Positions 21,498-31,489 of a stretch of 64,000 nt of DNA are shown here, one piece after another (the stretch's first letter is position 1; the number at the start of each line of letters is the position of its first letter). The stretch is from Nematopogon swammerdamellus. Taxonomy: Eukaryota > Arthropoda > Insecta > Lepidoptera > Adelidae. Location: NCBI GenBank assembly GCA_946902875.1, contig OX336340.1:2215501-2279500 (forward strand), in the 5' to 3' direction. The position numbers and the translations under genes are program-made. The notes beneath the pieces are model-generated. The model did not search any database and was not told the DNA's origin. It saw only the letters and a program-made list of their open reading frames with translations.

Positions 21498-21501
21498 AGC
21501 T

Positions 21502-21729
21502 ATACAAGGAGCACATAAAAAAGAAGAGAAACGAGCTCGCCATAAGGTACAGCAATCTGAATTGGCTGATGGGCAGGCAATCCAGACTAAGCCTGAACAA
21601 CAAGCTCCTCCTATACAAGGTGATAATCAAACCAGTATGGACCTACGGGATACAACTGTGGGGTGTCCCCCACAGCCAGCAACAGTATGGAAATCCTTCA
21701 GAGATTCCAAAACAAAATTCTAAAGCGCT
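21502..21729 (+). pseudogene. Jockey-like LINE RT fragment, right part
   Basis: It continues from 12368: KEHIKKKRNELAIR, LMGRQSRLSLNNKLLLYK and IIKPVWTYGIQLWG are the typical thumb-region motifs of Jockey-type elements. A frameshift near 21668 moves the frame to MEILQRFQNKILK. The fragment ends at the TIR element starting about 21730. It is a dead copy that served as the gypsy target. Confidence 0.85.
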
Positions 21730-22346
21730 CGCGCAACGATCAAGCATCAAGCACGTCAAGCACGTCAAGCCTTACGTGATTGATAGGCTTGGCTTGATGT
21801 GCTTGACGGAGCTTCAAGCAGAGCGTCAAGCAATTTCATTCATTTGTATGGCAGGCGGCCAGTTGTGAGCAACGAAGGACGAAAAAATAATGTGCTCAAA
21901 CGCAGGTGGAGATTACGAAGGTCTTTGTCGTATACAAGTAGAGCTTGCAATGCAATATATTAGTCGGAGCCAATGATTTTTCATTTTTGTCATAATACTT
22001 ACGACTTTGATTTCACATTCCACAGTTCGGGGGCATCTCTATATAAAGATATTAAAAGCAGCAGGAAATCGCGCTCGCTGCGCTCTCTTATTTCTTCTGT
22101 GTCGACGCACTCCGAGTCGTCCTCCATTGTCGCTGCGGAGCGTCTGACTGACGCGGCAACGGTCAAGCGGCTTGATCAAGCCGAGACAGCCGCACAAAAA
22201 ATATAAAAATCCATCAAGCACATCAATCACCGTCAAGCACGTAGTTTTCTTGTCAAGCGCGTCAAGCATCGTCTGGCAACGATCAAGCATTGCTTCAATC
22301 ACCTTCAATCACGTAAGGCTTGTTCAAGCCGCTTGACCGTTGCGCG
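21730..22346. mobile_element. TIR element rich in CAAGC motifs
   Basis: The left arm starts CGCGCAACGATCAAGC (21730) and contains CAAGCCTTACGTGATTGA. The right arm read inward from 22346 gives CGCGCAACGGTCAAGC and the same CAAGCCTTACGTGATTGA. Many GTCAAGC/GCTTGAC copies occur inside. There is no transposase, and no clear target duplication was seen. Confidence 0.7.
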
Positions 22347-22743
22347 CCTGCTTAAGAGACATCGCACGTGGTTAATAAAATAAAATAAACAAAGGAGGAA
22401 TCCGAAAACAGCAGCAGTATTAAAAGGCATATTTATCGCAAAAAATATCTTTCAGTGTCAATGAGTGAGTGACCACACTCAACCTAAAGACGAAAAATTT
22501 CAGCAAAAAAAATAAACTGTTTTGTATATAAGTCAACCTAAATTCCCAGGATCCAATGTCGGGTTTGTATTTCACGAAGACTAACTTGCCACCATAATTT
22601 CCCAGCTACCAGTTCAGTTGCGGATAAAACTAATGAGTTATGAACCGAACGAACTTACCGGCTGCCGGCGAAGTGCACAGACGCAGCTGACTGATCACGT
22701 GTAAAACGTAGTATCTGCATTCAGGCGCGTATCACAAGAGAGA
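22347..22743. other. No gene seen
   Basis: AT-rich sequence without recognised elements. Confidence 0.4.
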
Positions 22744-23154
22744 GAAAACCGGCCAAGTGCAAGTCGAACTCGCGCACCGAGGGTCCCGTATCGCCATGTC
22801 ACGGCTAGCGCTAGTCACGCCATCTAGATGGCGTGTTATGAAATGCTTCATATTAGTTAATGTCATGCTTCATAATCTATTCGGTAGATGGCGCGCGCGC
22901 ATACACTTTTTGGCTTCTTCTATGGGAACCCCCGCGATTTTTTTACTTTTTCTTATTTTTATTATTTCTTGTTATATCTGCCATAACAACACATTTTTTG
23001 TGAAAATTTCAACGGGCTACCTATTACGGTTCAAGAGATACAGCCCTCGGAGAGACGGACGGACGGACAGACAGACAGACAGACAAACAGACATACAGAC
23101 AGACAGACGGCGTAGGCTTAGTAATAGGGTCCCGTACCTGATACGGAACCCTAA
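22744..23154 (-). mobile_element. Family D, longer subtype
   Basis: Minus-strand copy from AACCGGCCAAGTGCAAGTCG to CTGATACGGAACCCT, with the internal GCCATCTAGATGGCG block and a (GACA)n/(GACG)n tract equal to GTCTGTCTG on the other strand. Confidence 0.85.
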
Positions 23155-23246
23155 TAACATGAGCCTGACCATGAATCCTCACTATACATGACACTGGTCA
23201 AAAAGTCTCAAAAAGGCAATAGCCAAAGGAAATAAAAACAATAAAA

Positions 23247-23410
23247 AAAAACAGACAAGTGCGAGTCGGACTCGCGTATTAAGGTTCCGTACCTACCACT
23301 ACACAATATATTACTTTTATGTATCTATTTACCAAAAAAAAGTGTTTTCTTTCATTCAGTTCGGGAACCTTAGCGCGAGCCCAACTCACATTTGATCGAT
23401 TTTTATTACT
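23247..23410. mobile_element. Family D terminal fragments
   Basis: GTGCGAGTCGGACTCGCG followed by GGTTCCGTACC (minus orientation) and, about 80 bp on, CCTTAGCGCGAGCCCAACTC (diverged, plus). Both are ends of D without bodies. Confidence 0.5.
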
Positions 23411-23519
23411 TGTTATTTTTTTACTTTAGAGTTGGCATCATAATAGCACCTAGTTATACGCTTGTATATATGTATTAACGTTTTTATGATAGAGCAAAAA
23501 ACTAAAAAACCTCTTACCA

Positions 23520-23606
23520 GAGAACACCTCTTAACCAGGGTTCTTGCAGCTCAGCACCGATTGCTCCGACAACGATTGTCGTGATACAGCATGTGGTATG
23601 TGTGTA
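23520..23606 (+). mobile_element. Family C 3' fragment
   Basis: GGGTTCTTGCAGCTCAGCACCG and GTCGTGATACAGCATGTGG match the 3' part of C. Confidence 0.55.
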
Positions 23607-23639
23607 TTTAAAAAATCCCAACTATTTTAAAACTTAACT

Positions 23640-23967
23640 TCTCTTCTCTCTATCTCTATCTCTTCTCTTCTCTATCTATATCTCTACTTCATATAAAAGG
23701 GAACGTCTGTCTGTATGTTTGAAGTAAACTCAGGAACCACCAAACAGATTTTGATGCGGTTTGCACCAATGGAAAGAGTAGTTTTTGAGTCTCACTATAG
23801 GCCATCACGCTAAATAGCCTTAGGCCTGAGCAGTATCACAGAAAGTAGAGTATGGACGGGACAGAGAGAGAGAGAGAGAGAGAGAATGTAAGATAAGTGA
23901 TCGTTTATTATAATATTTGCGTTTAAATCGAGTCTCTCCAGCGAAGCCGCGGGCAAAAGCTGGTAAA
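23640..23967 (+). mobile_element. Short Helitron-like element (family G)
   Basis: A CT-rich start (TCTATATCTCTACTTCATAT), then CAGATTTTGATGCGGTTTGC and TCACTATAGGCCATCACGC. It ends CCAGCGAAGCCGCGGGCAAAAGCTGG, a Helitron-type 3' hairpin with CTAG changed to CTGG. Minus-strand relatives are at 50391-50706 and 51340-51690. Confidence 0.6.
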
Positions 23968-24632
23968 AACGCAGATACTTGGTTCTTCCTTAGAACAGCG
24001 GAACCGCTCGCAAGGCGGGCTAGCTGTCAGCCTGCTTGCCGCCCGCTACTGATTTCCCAAAGGAATATTTCTTAGTAAACTAAGATTTTAAGTGCAACAG
24101 GGCTTCATATAACATATTAATGCATGAGCTATGCTCTTTTAGTTTTTATTTTTTATAGCTTTTGCACGCGGCTTCGCTCGCGTGAAATTCGTAAGAAGAA
24201 AGCAAGTAAGTAAGAAAAAAGGCCGAGTTGCGTTCCTGCGTTACCTTTATTTCGGCGCGCGGAACAATTCGGTTTGTATCAGAGCCACATATTAGCGTAA
24301 CTGGACCTGAATTAAGCCTATCCTGCGTCACGTATACTTAAATATACTTGGACTAAGGCCCAATTGCGCCAACACGAATTTAGAGTTAAGTAGCGCGTTA
24401 TGGATTTAAACGCGGTTTCCACAGTCAACGGGTACTAGCTTAACGAGTTAAACTGGTTTATATAGTTAAATTCGTGTAGGTGCAAGTGGGCCTAAGTTTC
24501 ATCGAATTCGGATGATGGGTTTAAGTTATGGTGGAACATACATGCATACAGAAAATATTTATAAAAATCGTCAATTTAGTTTTAGTATAATACGTACATA
24601 GAATCTATAAACGCAGTATCTCATAAAACTAA
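23968..24632. other. No gene; Helitron end relic at 24158
   Basis: Mostly unassigned. At 24158-24240 a minus-strand Helitron-like end (GCACGCGGCTTCGCTCGCG) is followed by one degenerate 67-bp-type unit (GGCCGAGTTGCGTTC). Confidence 0.45.
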
Positions 24633-24764
24633 AGTATTATCAAAACCTCCTGTCAGGTTGGGCAATAAAGTTTTATGGCTTTGCGCCATGGCGCCGTGTG
24701 CAGATTCGCTTCCCTAAGCCATATAACTTTATTGCCCAACCGGACACGAGGTTTTGATAATACT
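24633..24764. mobile_element. 132-bp foldback MITE
   Basis: The outer arms begin AGTATTATCAAAACCTC and the inner arms contain GGTTGGGCAATAAAGTT. The right arm matches in inverse with few changes. The loop includes GCGCCATGGCGCC. There is no ORF. Confidence 0.8.
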
Positions 24765-24812
24765 ATAAGTAAATTACTCCAGACCATCTCTTCAGATTTA
24801 TGATATAATTAT

Positions 24813-25480
24813 CTATGAATGGCCGAGTAGATCAGCCAATATCACTCCCGAAAAGGTGCCATACTGGAGACTTAGCTTTGGATTATATTCATTTTTAAGT
24901 TTCCGGATTAACAGCAGCAGTCAAGAATGGTGACCTGCAGAAATCGGCCATTGCGGAACATCTATTGCTTGGTGATAATAACCACTGGATCCGGTTTGAT
25001 GAAGCGTCGGTACTAGCGGTAGAACGACACTACACTCCACGCCTAGTTAGGGAAGCCATCGAAATCACCAGGTCACAGTACACATCTGCAAGATCTTCCG
25101 CCAAGCCAGCGTCTGAAGACAAAGTGAGTGTTGTGTGCAGCCGGGACTTCGTATACGATGGACGGATCGTGATCTGACACCGCTGCCGAATATTGTGCCA
25201 CCTACCCACAGCTACAATCTTCGAAAAAGAGCAGTTTGACGTCTGGTACAACGGACACCAGACGTCGGCTACAGGAACTCCCGCAGTTCCTGATGAAGCC
25301 CGTGACGTAGCGGTCGAAACGTCCACTTATGTAAGTCTTTAAACATCTGTTAATCCGGAAACTTAAAAATGAATATAATTAATAACAGAGTAAACATAAA
25401 AACATTAGTTAGCTTTGGATTGATGTCTATAGTGGTCTAGATAACACAGCTGAGGCTGCTGTTGGGTCATCATACTTGCA
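24813..25480 (-). mobile_element. SINE family A, split by a Penelope-like insert
   Basis: The left half is 24813-24884 (CCAATATCACTCCCGAAAAG...). The right half is 25409-25480 (GGTCTAGATAACACAGCTGAGG). The 13-bp TTAGCTTTGGATT is duplicated at 24872-24884 and 25409-25421 around the insertion. Confidence 0.8.
24885..25408 (+). pseudogene. Penelope-like element, C-terminal fragment
   Basis: One frame from about 24920 reads NGDLQKSAIAEHLLLGDNNH, then VERHYTPRLVREAIEI. This fits the C-terminal end of the GIY-YIG nuclease region of Penelope-like retroelements (KSAIAEH...REAIEI), although the GIY-YIG core itself is not included. The insert is flanked by a perfect 29-bp inverted repeat (24885-24913 and 25349-25377) and a 13-bp target duplication. 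Family assignment rests on recalled motifs. A captured fragment inside another TIR element is the alternative. Confidence 0.55.
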
Positions 25481-25495
25481 TGGTTGATGAGACCA

Positions 25496-25544
25496 AAGAG
25501 TTTGTATTACGTCGCTGCGCTCCAGCGACGTAATACAAACTCTT
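25496..25544. repeat. Perfect 22-bp-arm hairpin
   Basis: The arms (AAGAGTTTGTATTACGTCGC...) are 22 bp with a 5-nt loop CGCTC. A related but imperfect hairpin with the same stem core lies at 38486-38543. It lies between a SINE A relic and a LINE 3' end. Confidence 0.9.
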
Positions 25545-25560
25545 CGGATGAGACAATATT

Positions 25561-26822
25561 TCTTTTTTTTATTTTTTTTATTGACAGCGCGACATATGGC
25601 GCTGAGCCACCCATAAGGTGTCTAACGACGCCCATGGACATTCGGTCGTATGCGGGGGTTGTGAATGCCATGCCGGCCTGACAGGTGCCCATTCACGCCC
25701 CTCTTGAAGGACCCGAGACTGTACTTGGGGGGAAATATATGGGCAGGGAGAGCGTTCCAGAGTTTACCGGTTCTGTAGAGGAAAGATCTGCAGAATCGAT
25801 TGGTACGCATCCGCGGTAAGTCCAGCGTGTAGGGATGCAATCCCTGCCCAGTGCGCGTGATGCGAAGGTGGAAAGGGGACGGCGGGATCGCATTAAACAG
25901 CTCCTCCGAGCACTCCCCATGGAATAAGCGATAGAACACACTTAGGGAGCCGACATCCCTACGGTGTTGCAGTGGTTCTAGATCGCAGGACACTTCGGGG
26001 TCACCCACTAGTCGCACGGCTCGACGCTGGATTGAGTCTAGAGGCGCAAGCTGGTATTTGGCAGAGCCATCCCACAGGTGCGAGCAGTACTCCAAGCAGG
26101 ACCTGATCTGCGATTTATACAGAAGCAGCTTTTGGTCCGGCGTGAAGTACCGTCGCACCTTATTGAGTACGCCCAGCTTTTTAGAAGCCAGCTTGGCCTT
26201 CCCCTCGATATGGCGACGAAAGTTCAGGTCGTGCGACAGTTCGACTCCAAGGACCCCGAGGTGTTCGCTTAATTTAAGCGACGTGCCTTGGAATGAAGGA
26301 GCCGGTGTGAACGCCGCTCTCTTCGCACTGAACGCGCAAACTTGTGTCTTGGAAGCGTTGAACTCGACCAAATTACTACGGCCCCATTCGGAAATAGAGC
26401 CGAGTGTGTGTTCGAGCTCAGACACAAGTCTTCACCTCTTCTCATCCACAACATCCCGACTGGCTGAAGGGTGACTGGTGTAGGATCCGTGTGCCGTACT
26501 GTCATCTGCATAACAATGTATGTTGCCCAGAGACAGCATATCATTTATATGCAGAAGAAACAGCGTGGGTGACAACACAGATTCTTGTGGTACGCCGGCG
26601 TTCACTGACATGGCGTCCGACGAGCAACCGTCCACTAGGACCTGAATGCTTCGCCCATGTAGGAAGTCGGCGACCCAGTCACAGAGGCCAGAAGGAAGTC
26701 CGTAAGCCGGCAATTTACTCAAGAGCGACTTGTGCCAAACCCGGTCAAATGCCTTGGCAATATCAAGGCCAATTGCCAAGGATTCACCATGACCTTCTGA
26801 TAGCAATCCTCAAATATGGAGG
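25561..26822 (-). pseudogene. 5'-truncated LINE reverse transcriptase
   Basis: The upstream half (26806 down to 26432) has RT motifs LDIAKAFDRVWHKSLL, GVPQESVLSP (Glu replacing the usual Gly) and YADDST. The rest (26425 to 25622) reads SEWGRSNLVEFNASKTQV, SCLEYCSHLWDGSAKYQL and LYRTGKLWNALPAHIF, the C-terminal region of Jockey/CR1-type elements. A frameshift near 26430 separates the halves, and fingers and endonuclease are missing. It ends in a T-rich stretch (A-rich on its own strand). It is inactive. Small pieces of the same family lie at 3191, 11698, 37690, 42187, 48235 and 48555. Confidence 0.9.
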
Positions 26823-26939
26823 TAAGTAATGAAATGTTAATTTCAAAATGCAAAGTTGCTAAACTATAGTTTTCCTGTCTCACGTAGGTACCTACAGAAT
26901 CACGCTATTTAATTAGGCTCGTATAAAAAAATACGTTTG

Positions 26940-27095
26940 CTTGTACGTGGCCTCCATTCGAGCACCCGTCTACCCAAGCGGTTATCAGGTCTGCGACAAA
27001 CGTGCCCAGCCCACTGCCACTTCACCTTGGAAATTTTCTTACCTATGTAGAGTACCCTGGTTCTTCGTCGTATTTCGTCATTACGGTTTTTTATG
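26940..27095 (-). pseudogene. RTE-type LINE C-terminal fragment
   Basis: The minus strand encodes NDEIRRRTRV, KISKVKWQWAGHVCRR and RRVLEW in one open frame. These are signature motifs of the C-terminal part of RTE-type reverse transcriptases. About 50 codons remain. A second piece of such an element is at 32876-33196. Confidence 0.8.
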
Positions 27096-27159
27096 GATCA
27101 AGGAAAGCCCAACCATATAGGGCCGGTACTTAAAAATAATAGCCCTACTGCATCTTTTT

Positions 27160-27421
27160 TTTTTTTTTTATGGAACCTGACACGGTTGGCTACATCACCT
27201 ACTACATCCGTGATGTCAGCCCATAACACAGGGTGAACCAGGTGCCATGTCAGTGCTTCCCTTCATTTCATGTCGGCTACACTAAACTGGACGGAAAACA
27301 CGAACTATTTACATAGCCGTTTCGACCGACGTTTCGTTCAGTGCGGTGGTACCAACCCGGCCGGGATAAACCCTACCACCTAGTAAGGTAAGAAGGGAAG
27401 GGACCTACAGTTTAACGTGGA
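27160..27421 (-). mobile_element. SINE family B inside family C
   Basis: The A-tail appears as T at 27159-27169. The body runs to AACTGTAGGTCCC, and the head stops at the B-box side (AATCCACGTT), so the 5S-like part is missing. Confidence 0.85.
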
Positions 27422-27622
27422 TTCCGCATCTCTTCCCGTGCATCTCGTAATAGGCGACTTAAGAGATAAAGACGAGATGCCGTGCTGGAGGGCGACCGGA
27501 TAGCCACCTCTCACCTTGGCGCGGTCCTTCCACCGAGTCATGCAGCAGGTGGGCATTATCGTGCCTTAGTTGCTGCTTGATAGTTGTTTTGTCCGAATAC
27601 TTTGCTAAACGTGGTGGTTTTT

Positions 27623-27956
27623 TTTTTTGTAAACCAGCATGGCTGTGCCGAGAGACCAATGGTGCAGTCGACAGAGCCAAAATCACCTCTCCTCGCGAAA
27701 CCACGCTCAGTTAGGTGCCAAGCCAGCAGATTTGCGGACTGTTGCTAGGCTGTCTAGCCCGTTAATACGACGCTTGAAGACACCCAGGTTAAAGGATTCA
27801 GGAAATACACTCGCCGGAAGACAGTTCCACACTCAAGCGGTGCGACAAAGAAACGATTTAGAGAACCGATGGGTTCTCAAAAGCCCAATGTCAACAACAA
27901 AAGGGCGCTGAGTCTCTCTGCGACGAGTCATGCGGAGATAGGACGGGTGGTAGGGT
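27623..27956 (-). pseudogene. LINE C-terminus fragment inside family C
   Basis: The minus strand reads VVDIGLLRTHRFSKSFLCRT, then a stop, then VWNCLPASVFPESFNLGVFK, a typical Jockey/CR1-like C-terminus. The T-run at 27622-27631 marks its 3' tail. Its 3' UTR (GCTGTGCCGAGAGACCAATGG on the plus strand) recurs at 56948-57075. Confidence 0.75.
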
Positions 27957-28132
27957 TAATTTACCAGAGTACTTGCAGCACAACACCGATTACTCTGCTT
28001 ACCCTGATTGTCGGGATAGAGCGTGTGGTGTGGAAGAAAGACATGGCGAGTCGGTCACTAGACTTATACAAAAAATTTAAGTAAGTCCTCCATTCAGACG
28101 CCCCCTCTTATTTAATCTCCATTTTAACTCCC

Positions 28133-29248
28133 GCAACAAATAAACCGAATTAGAATCTTCCTTCTCTCTCGTGAAGTTATTACTGCCGCGGAGCGAGCTA
28201 ATAGGATCTTCTGTAAACTTGCTAATGTTTGATCCAACTTAGGATGCGCGGAAGGAAGCCGCGAGATAAACTCCCGTTTTCTACCGCTTTCACATGCGAC
28301 TCCATTATATCAAAAGAGCAACTTTTCTTCCGTGAGGGCGCGCAGAGACTGTCGAAGAAATGGTTCATATGGAAAGGCCATTTTGGTACCTTGGCACTAA
28401 GTCCGACTTTTTTTTTATTTTAACTTACGGCAACAAATTAAACCGAATTAGAATCTTCCTTCTCTCTCGTGAAGTTATTACTGCCGCGGAGCGAGCTAAT
28501 AGGATCTTCTGTAAACTTGCTAATGTTTGATCCAACTTAGGATGCGCGGAAGGAAGCCGCGAGATAAACTCCCGTTTTCTACCGCTTTCACATGCGACTC
28601 CATTATATCAAAAGAGCAACTTTTCTTCCGTGAGGGCGCGCAGAGACTGTCGAAGAAATGGTTCATATGGAAAGGCCATTTAGGTACCTTGGCACTAAGT
28701 CGGACTTTTTTTTTATTTTAACTTACGGCAACAAATTAAACCGAATTAGAATGTTCCTTCTCTCTCGTGAAGTTATTACTGCCGCGGTACGAGCTAATAG
28801 GATCTTCTGTAAACTTGCTAATGTTTGATCCAACTTAGGATGCGCGGAAGGAAGCCGCGAGATAAACTCCCGTTTTCTACCGCTTTCACATGCGACTCCA
28901 TTATATCAAAAGAGCAACTTTTCTTCCGTGAGGGCGCGCAGAGACTGTCGAAGAAATCGTTCATATGGAAAGGCCATTTAGGTACCTTGGCACTAAGTCG
29001 GACTTTTTTTTTATTTTAACTTACGGCAACAAATTAAACCGAATTAGAATATTCCTTCTCTCTCGTGAAGTTATTACTGCCGCGGTACGAGCTAATAGGA
29101 TCTTCTGTAAACTTGCTAATGTTTGATCCAACTTAGGATGCGCGGAAGGAAGCCGCGAGATAAACTCCGTTTTCTACCGCTTTCACATGCGACTCCATTA
29201 TATCAAAAGAGCAACTTTTCTTCCGTGAGGGCGCGGTGAGACTGTCGA
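28133..29248. repeat. 298-bp satellite, 3.7 units
   Basis: Units begin at 28133, 28430, 28728 and 29026 (partial) with GCAACAAAT(A/T)AAACCGAATT. Identity is very high. Each contains a 64-codon frame, but its conservation follows from DNA identity and no protein motif is seen. The last unit is cut by SINE A. Confidence 0.95.
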
Positions 29249-29510
29249 AAACACAGCCGAGGCCGCTATGCGCCCATCGTTACATCGAGTACGGTGGCAC
29301 CAAGCCAGTAGGCTACAATATGAGCCTACCACCTAATAAGGGGCAAGAGAAGGGACCTACAGTTTTACACCGGTTCCGAACGGTGAAGCAGCGCTGCAGG
29401 TGTAGGTATGCACGTAAATATTTTCGTCAGAAAAATCTCATTGGTACAAGCCGACCGGATTCGAACCTCGGACCTCTCGTATTAGACACCGATGCCCAGA
29501 CGATGCAAAT
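29249..29510 (-). mobile_element. SINE family A with tRNA-like head
   Basis: On the minus strand GAGGTTCGAATCCGGTCGG is a canonical Pol III B box, followed by the A body (GGTGTAAAACTGTAGGTCCC, TGGTGCCACCGTACTC). The A-box side of the head is truncated in an AT-dinucleotide run. The copy in duplicate II (30773-31031) is the same insertion, duplicated with the segment. Confidence 0.85.
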
Positions 29511-29958
29511 ATATATATATATAAGTATCAAAATTTAACGGTTTTCGTCCAGTAGAATCGAAGAAAATAAGCTGCGACAGACAGAAAGATAGACAGCTAC
29601 AAGAGTGATCCTATAAGGGTTCCGTTTTTTCCAATGTACAGAACTCTAAAAATTCCAAAATTTAATTATATAAGAAAATTATGATATTATTATAAACCTC
29701 AAGTCAACTTCTAGTGGCCGATGCCAAATACGACTCTGGTGACGATAGCTTATGGTTCAATGTGGAACCTGCTGCTGTAATTTACCAGAGTACTTGCAGC
29801 ACAAGACCGATTACTCTGCTTACCCTGATTGTCGGGATAGAGCGTGTGGTGTGTATGTAAGAAAGACACGGCGAGTCGGTCACTAGACTTATACAAAAAA
29901 TTTAAGTAAGTCCGCCATTCAAACGCCCCCTCTTATTTAATTTCCATTTTAACTCCCG

Positions 29959-30772
29959 CAACAAATAAACCGAATTAGAATCTTCCTTCTCTCTCGTGAA
30001 GTTATTACTGCCGCGGAGCGAGCTAATAGGATCTTCTGTAAACTTGCTAATGTTTGATCCAACTTAGGATGCGCGGAAGGAAGCCGCGAGATAAACTCCC
30101 GTTTTCTACCGCTTTCACATGCGACTCCATTATATCAAAAGAGCAACTTTTCTTCCGTGAGGGCGCGCAGAGACTGTCGAAGAAATCGTTCATATGGAAA
30201 GGCCATTTAGGTACCTTGGCACTAAGTCGGACTTTTTTTTTATTTTAACTTACGGCAACAAATTAAACCGAATTAGAATATTCCTTCTCTCTCGTGAAGT
30301 TATTACTGCCGCGGTACGAGCTAATAGGATCTTCTGTAAACTTGCTAATGTTTGATCCAACTTAGGATGCGCGGAAGGAAGCCGCGAGATAAACTCCGTT
30401 TTCTACCGCTTTCACATGCGACTCCATTATATCAAAAGAGCAACTTTTCTTCCGTGAGGGCGCGGAGAGACTGTCGACGAAATTGTTCATATGGAAAGGG
30501 CATTTAGGTACCTTGGCACTAAGTCGGACTTTTTTTTATTTTAACTTACGGCAACAAATTAAACCGAATTAGAATGTTCCTTCTCTCTCGTGAAGTTATT
30601 ACTGCCGCGGTACGAGCTAATAGGATCTTCTGTAAACTTGCTAATGTTTGATCCAACTTAGGATGCGCGGAAGGAAGCCGCGAGATAAACTCCGTTTTCT
30701 ACCGCTTTCACATGCGACTCCATTATATCAAAAGAGCAACTTTTCTTTCGTGAGGGCGCGGTGAGACTGTCG
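29959..30772. repeat. 298-bp satellite, 2.7 units
   Basis: Units begin at 29959, 30255 and 30551 (partial), then SINE A. The second and third are 2 bp shorter than those in copy I (loss in the CTCCCG run and T-run). Confidence 0.93.
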
Positions 30773-31031
30773 AAAACACAGCCGAGGCCGCTATGCGCCC
30801 ATCGTTACATCGAGTACGGTGGCACCAAGCCAGTAGGCTACAATATGAGCCTACCACCTAATAAGGGGCAAGAGAAGGGACCTACAGTTTTACACCGGTT
30901 CCGAACGGTGAAGCAGCGCTGCAGGTGTAGGTATGCACGTAAATATTTTCGTCAGAAAAATCTCATTGGTACAAGCCGACCGGATTCGAACCTCGGACCT
31001 CTCGTATTAGACACCGATGCCCAGACGATGC
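30773..31031 (-). mobile_element. SINE family A, duplicated copy
   Basis: Same boundaries and sequence as 29249-29510, including the minus-strand B box, because it was carried in the segmental duplication. Confidence 0.85.
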
Positions 31032-31370
31032 AAATATATATATATATGTATCAAAATTTAACGGTTTTCGTCCAGTAGAATCGAAGAAAATAAGCTGCGA
31101 CAGACAGAAAGATAGACAGCTACAAGAGTGATCCTATAAGGGTTCCGTTTTTTCCAATGTACAGAACTCTAAAAATTCCAAAATTTAATTATATAAGAAA
31201 ATTATGATATTATTATAAACCTCAAGTCAACTTCTAGTGGCCGATGCCAAATACGACTCTGGTGACGATAGCTTATGGTTCAATGTGGAACCGTGCAAGT
31301 TGACTGTTCGCAAAAATTATGCGACATCATGAACGTGCAATAGATCGAAAATTTGGAGATAATACGTAAC

Positions 31371-31442
31371 GGCCCGGTGGTGTAGCTGGTTATCGCGTTG
31401 GCGGCTCAAGCCAGAGACCCAGGTTCAAATCCTGGTCGGGAT
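31371..31442 (+). tRNA. tRNA-like sequence, probably pseudo or SINE head
   Basis: 72 nt fold into a full cloverleaf with standard arm lengths: acceptor 31371-31377/31436-31442 (one mismatch, two wobbles), D arm 31380-31396, anticodon stem 31398-31402/31410-31414, T arm 31419-31435. The A box (TGGTGTAGCTGG) and B box (GGTTCAAATCC) are intact, and TTTTTT at 31446-31451 is a Pol III terminator. The formal anticodon is CTC (Glu), but position 33 is G where U is nearly invariant. Translation use is therefore doubtful. A tRNA-derived SINE head or tRNA pseudogene is more likely. Confidence 0.5.
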
Positions 31443-31445
31443 GTA

Positions 31446-31451
31446 TTTTTT
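31446..31451 (+). terminator. Pol III T-run after the tRNA-like gene
   Basis: Six T residues begin four bases after the acceptor stem, the expected position for Pol III termination. Confidence 0.5.
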
Positions 31452-31489
31452 CCAATGATTTACGATTTGCATTTTTATAATTAAAAATA

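Larger units (their letters stand above)
12365..21501 (+). mobile_element. Complete Ty3/gypsy LTR retrotransposon
   Basis: The element is 9.1 kb with 2,063-bp LTRs (TG...CA), a primer site one base after the 5' LTR, gag, pol in the -1 frame, a purine tract before the 3' LTR, and a 4-bp AGCT target duplication (12365-12368 and 21498-21501). Domain order protease, RT, RNase H, integrase assigns it to Ty3/gypsy. There is no env-like gene between pol and the 3' LTR. The LTRs read identically and both frames are intact, so insertion was recent. It may still be mobile (inference). Confidence 0.97.
27112..28040 (+). mobile_element. Family C copy with two insertions
   Basis: C is present in three parts: 27112-27165, 27422-27622 and 27957-28040, in the correct order. 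The first gap holds a minus-strand SINE B and the second a LINE 3' fragment. GCATCT is repeated on both sides of the SINE, consistent with a short target duplication. Confidence 0.8.
27957..29772. repeat. Large tandem duplication, copy I
   Basis: It runs from TAATTTACCAGAGTACTTGC to CAATGTGGAACCTG and is followed by copy II. It contains the family C end, 3.7 units of a 298-bp satellite, a SINE A and about 260 bp of AT-rich DNA. It is about 300 bp longer than copy II, the size of one satellite unit. Confidence 0.92.
29778..31291. repeat. Large tandem duplication, copy II
   Basis: It repeats copy I from TAATTTACCAGAGTACTTGC to CAATGTGGAACC with 2.7 satellite units in place of 3.7. Few point differences are visible (for example the TATATATA run before TATCAAAATT), so the duplication is young. 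Confidence 0.92.

Noticed and set aside
28229..30248. Repeated 64-codon frame in the 298-bp satellite as a gene family
   Set aside because: It follows from DNA identity of the units. There is no motif, and each frame ends in a T-rich stretch with no sign of selection visible by eye.
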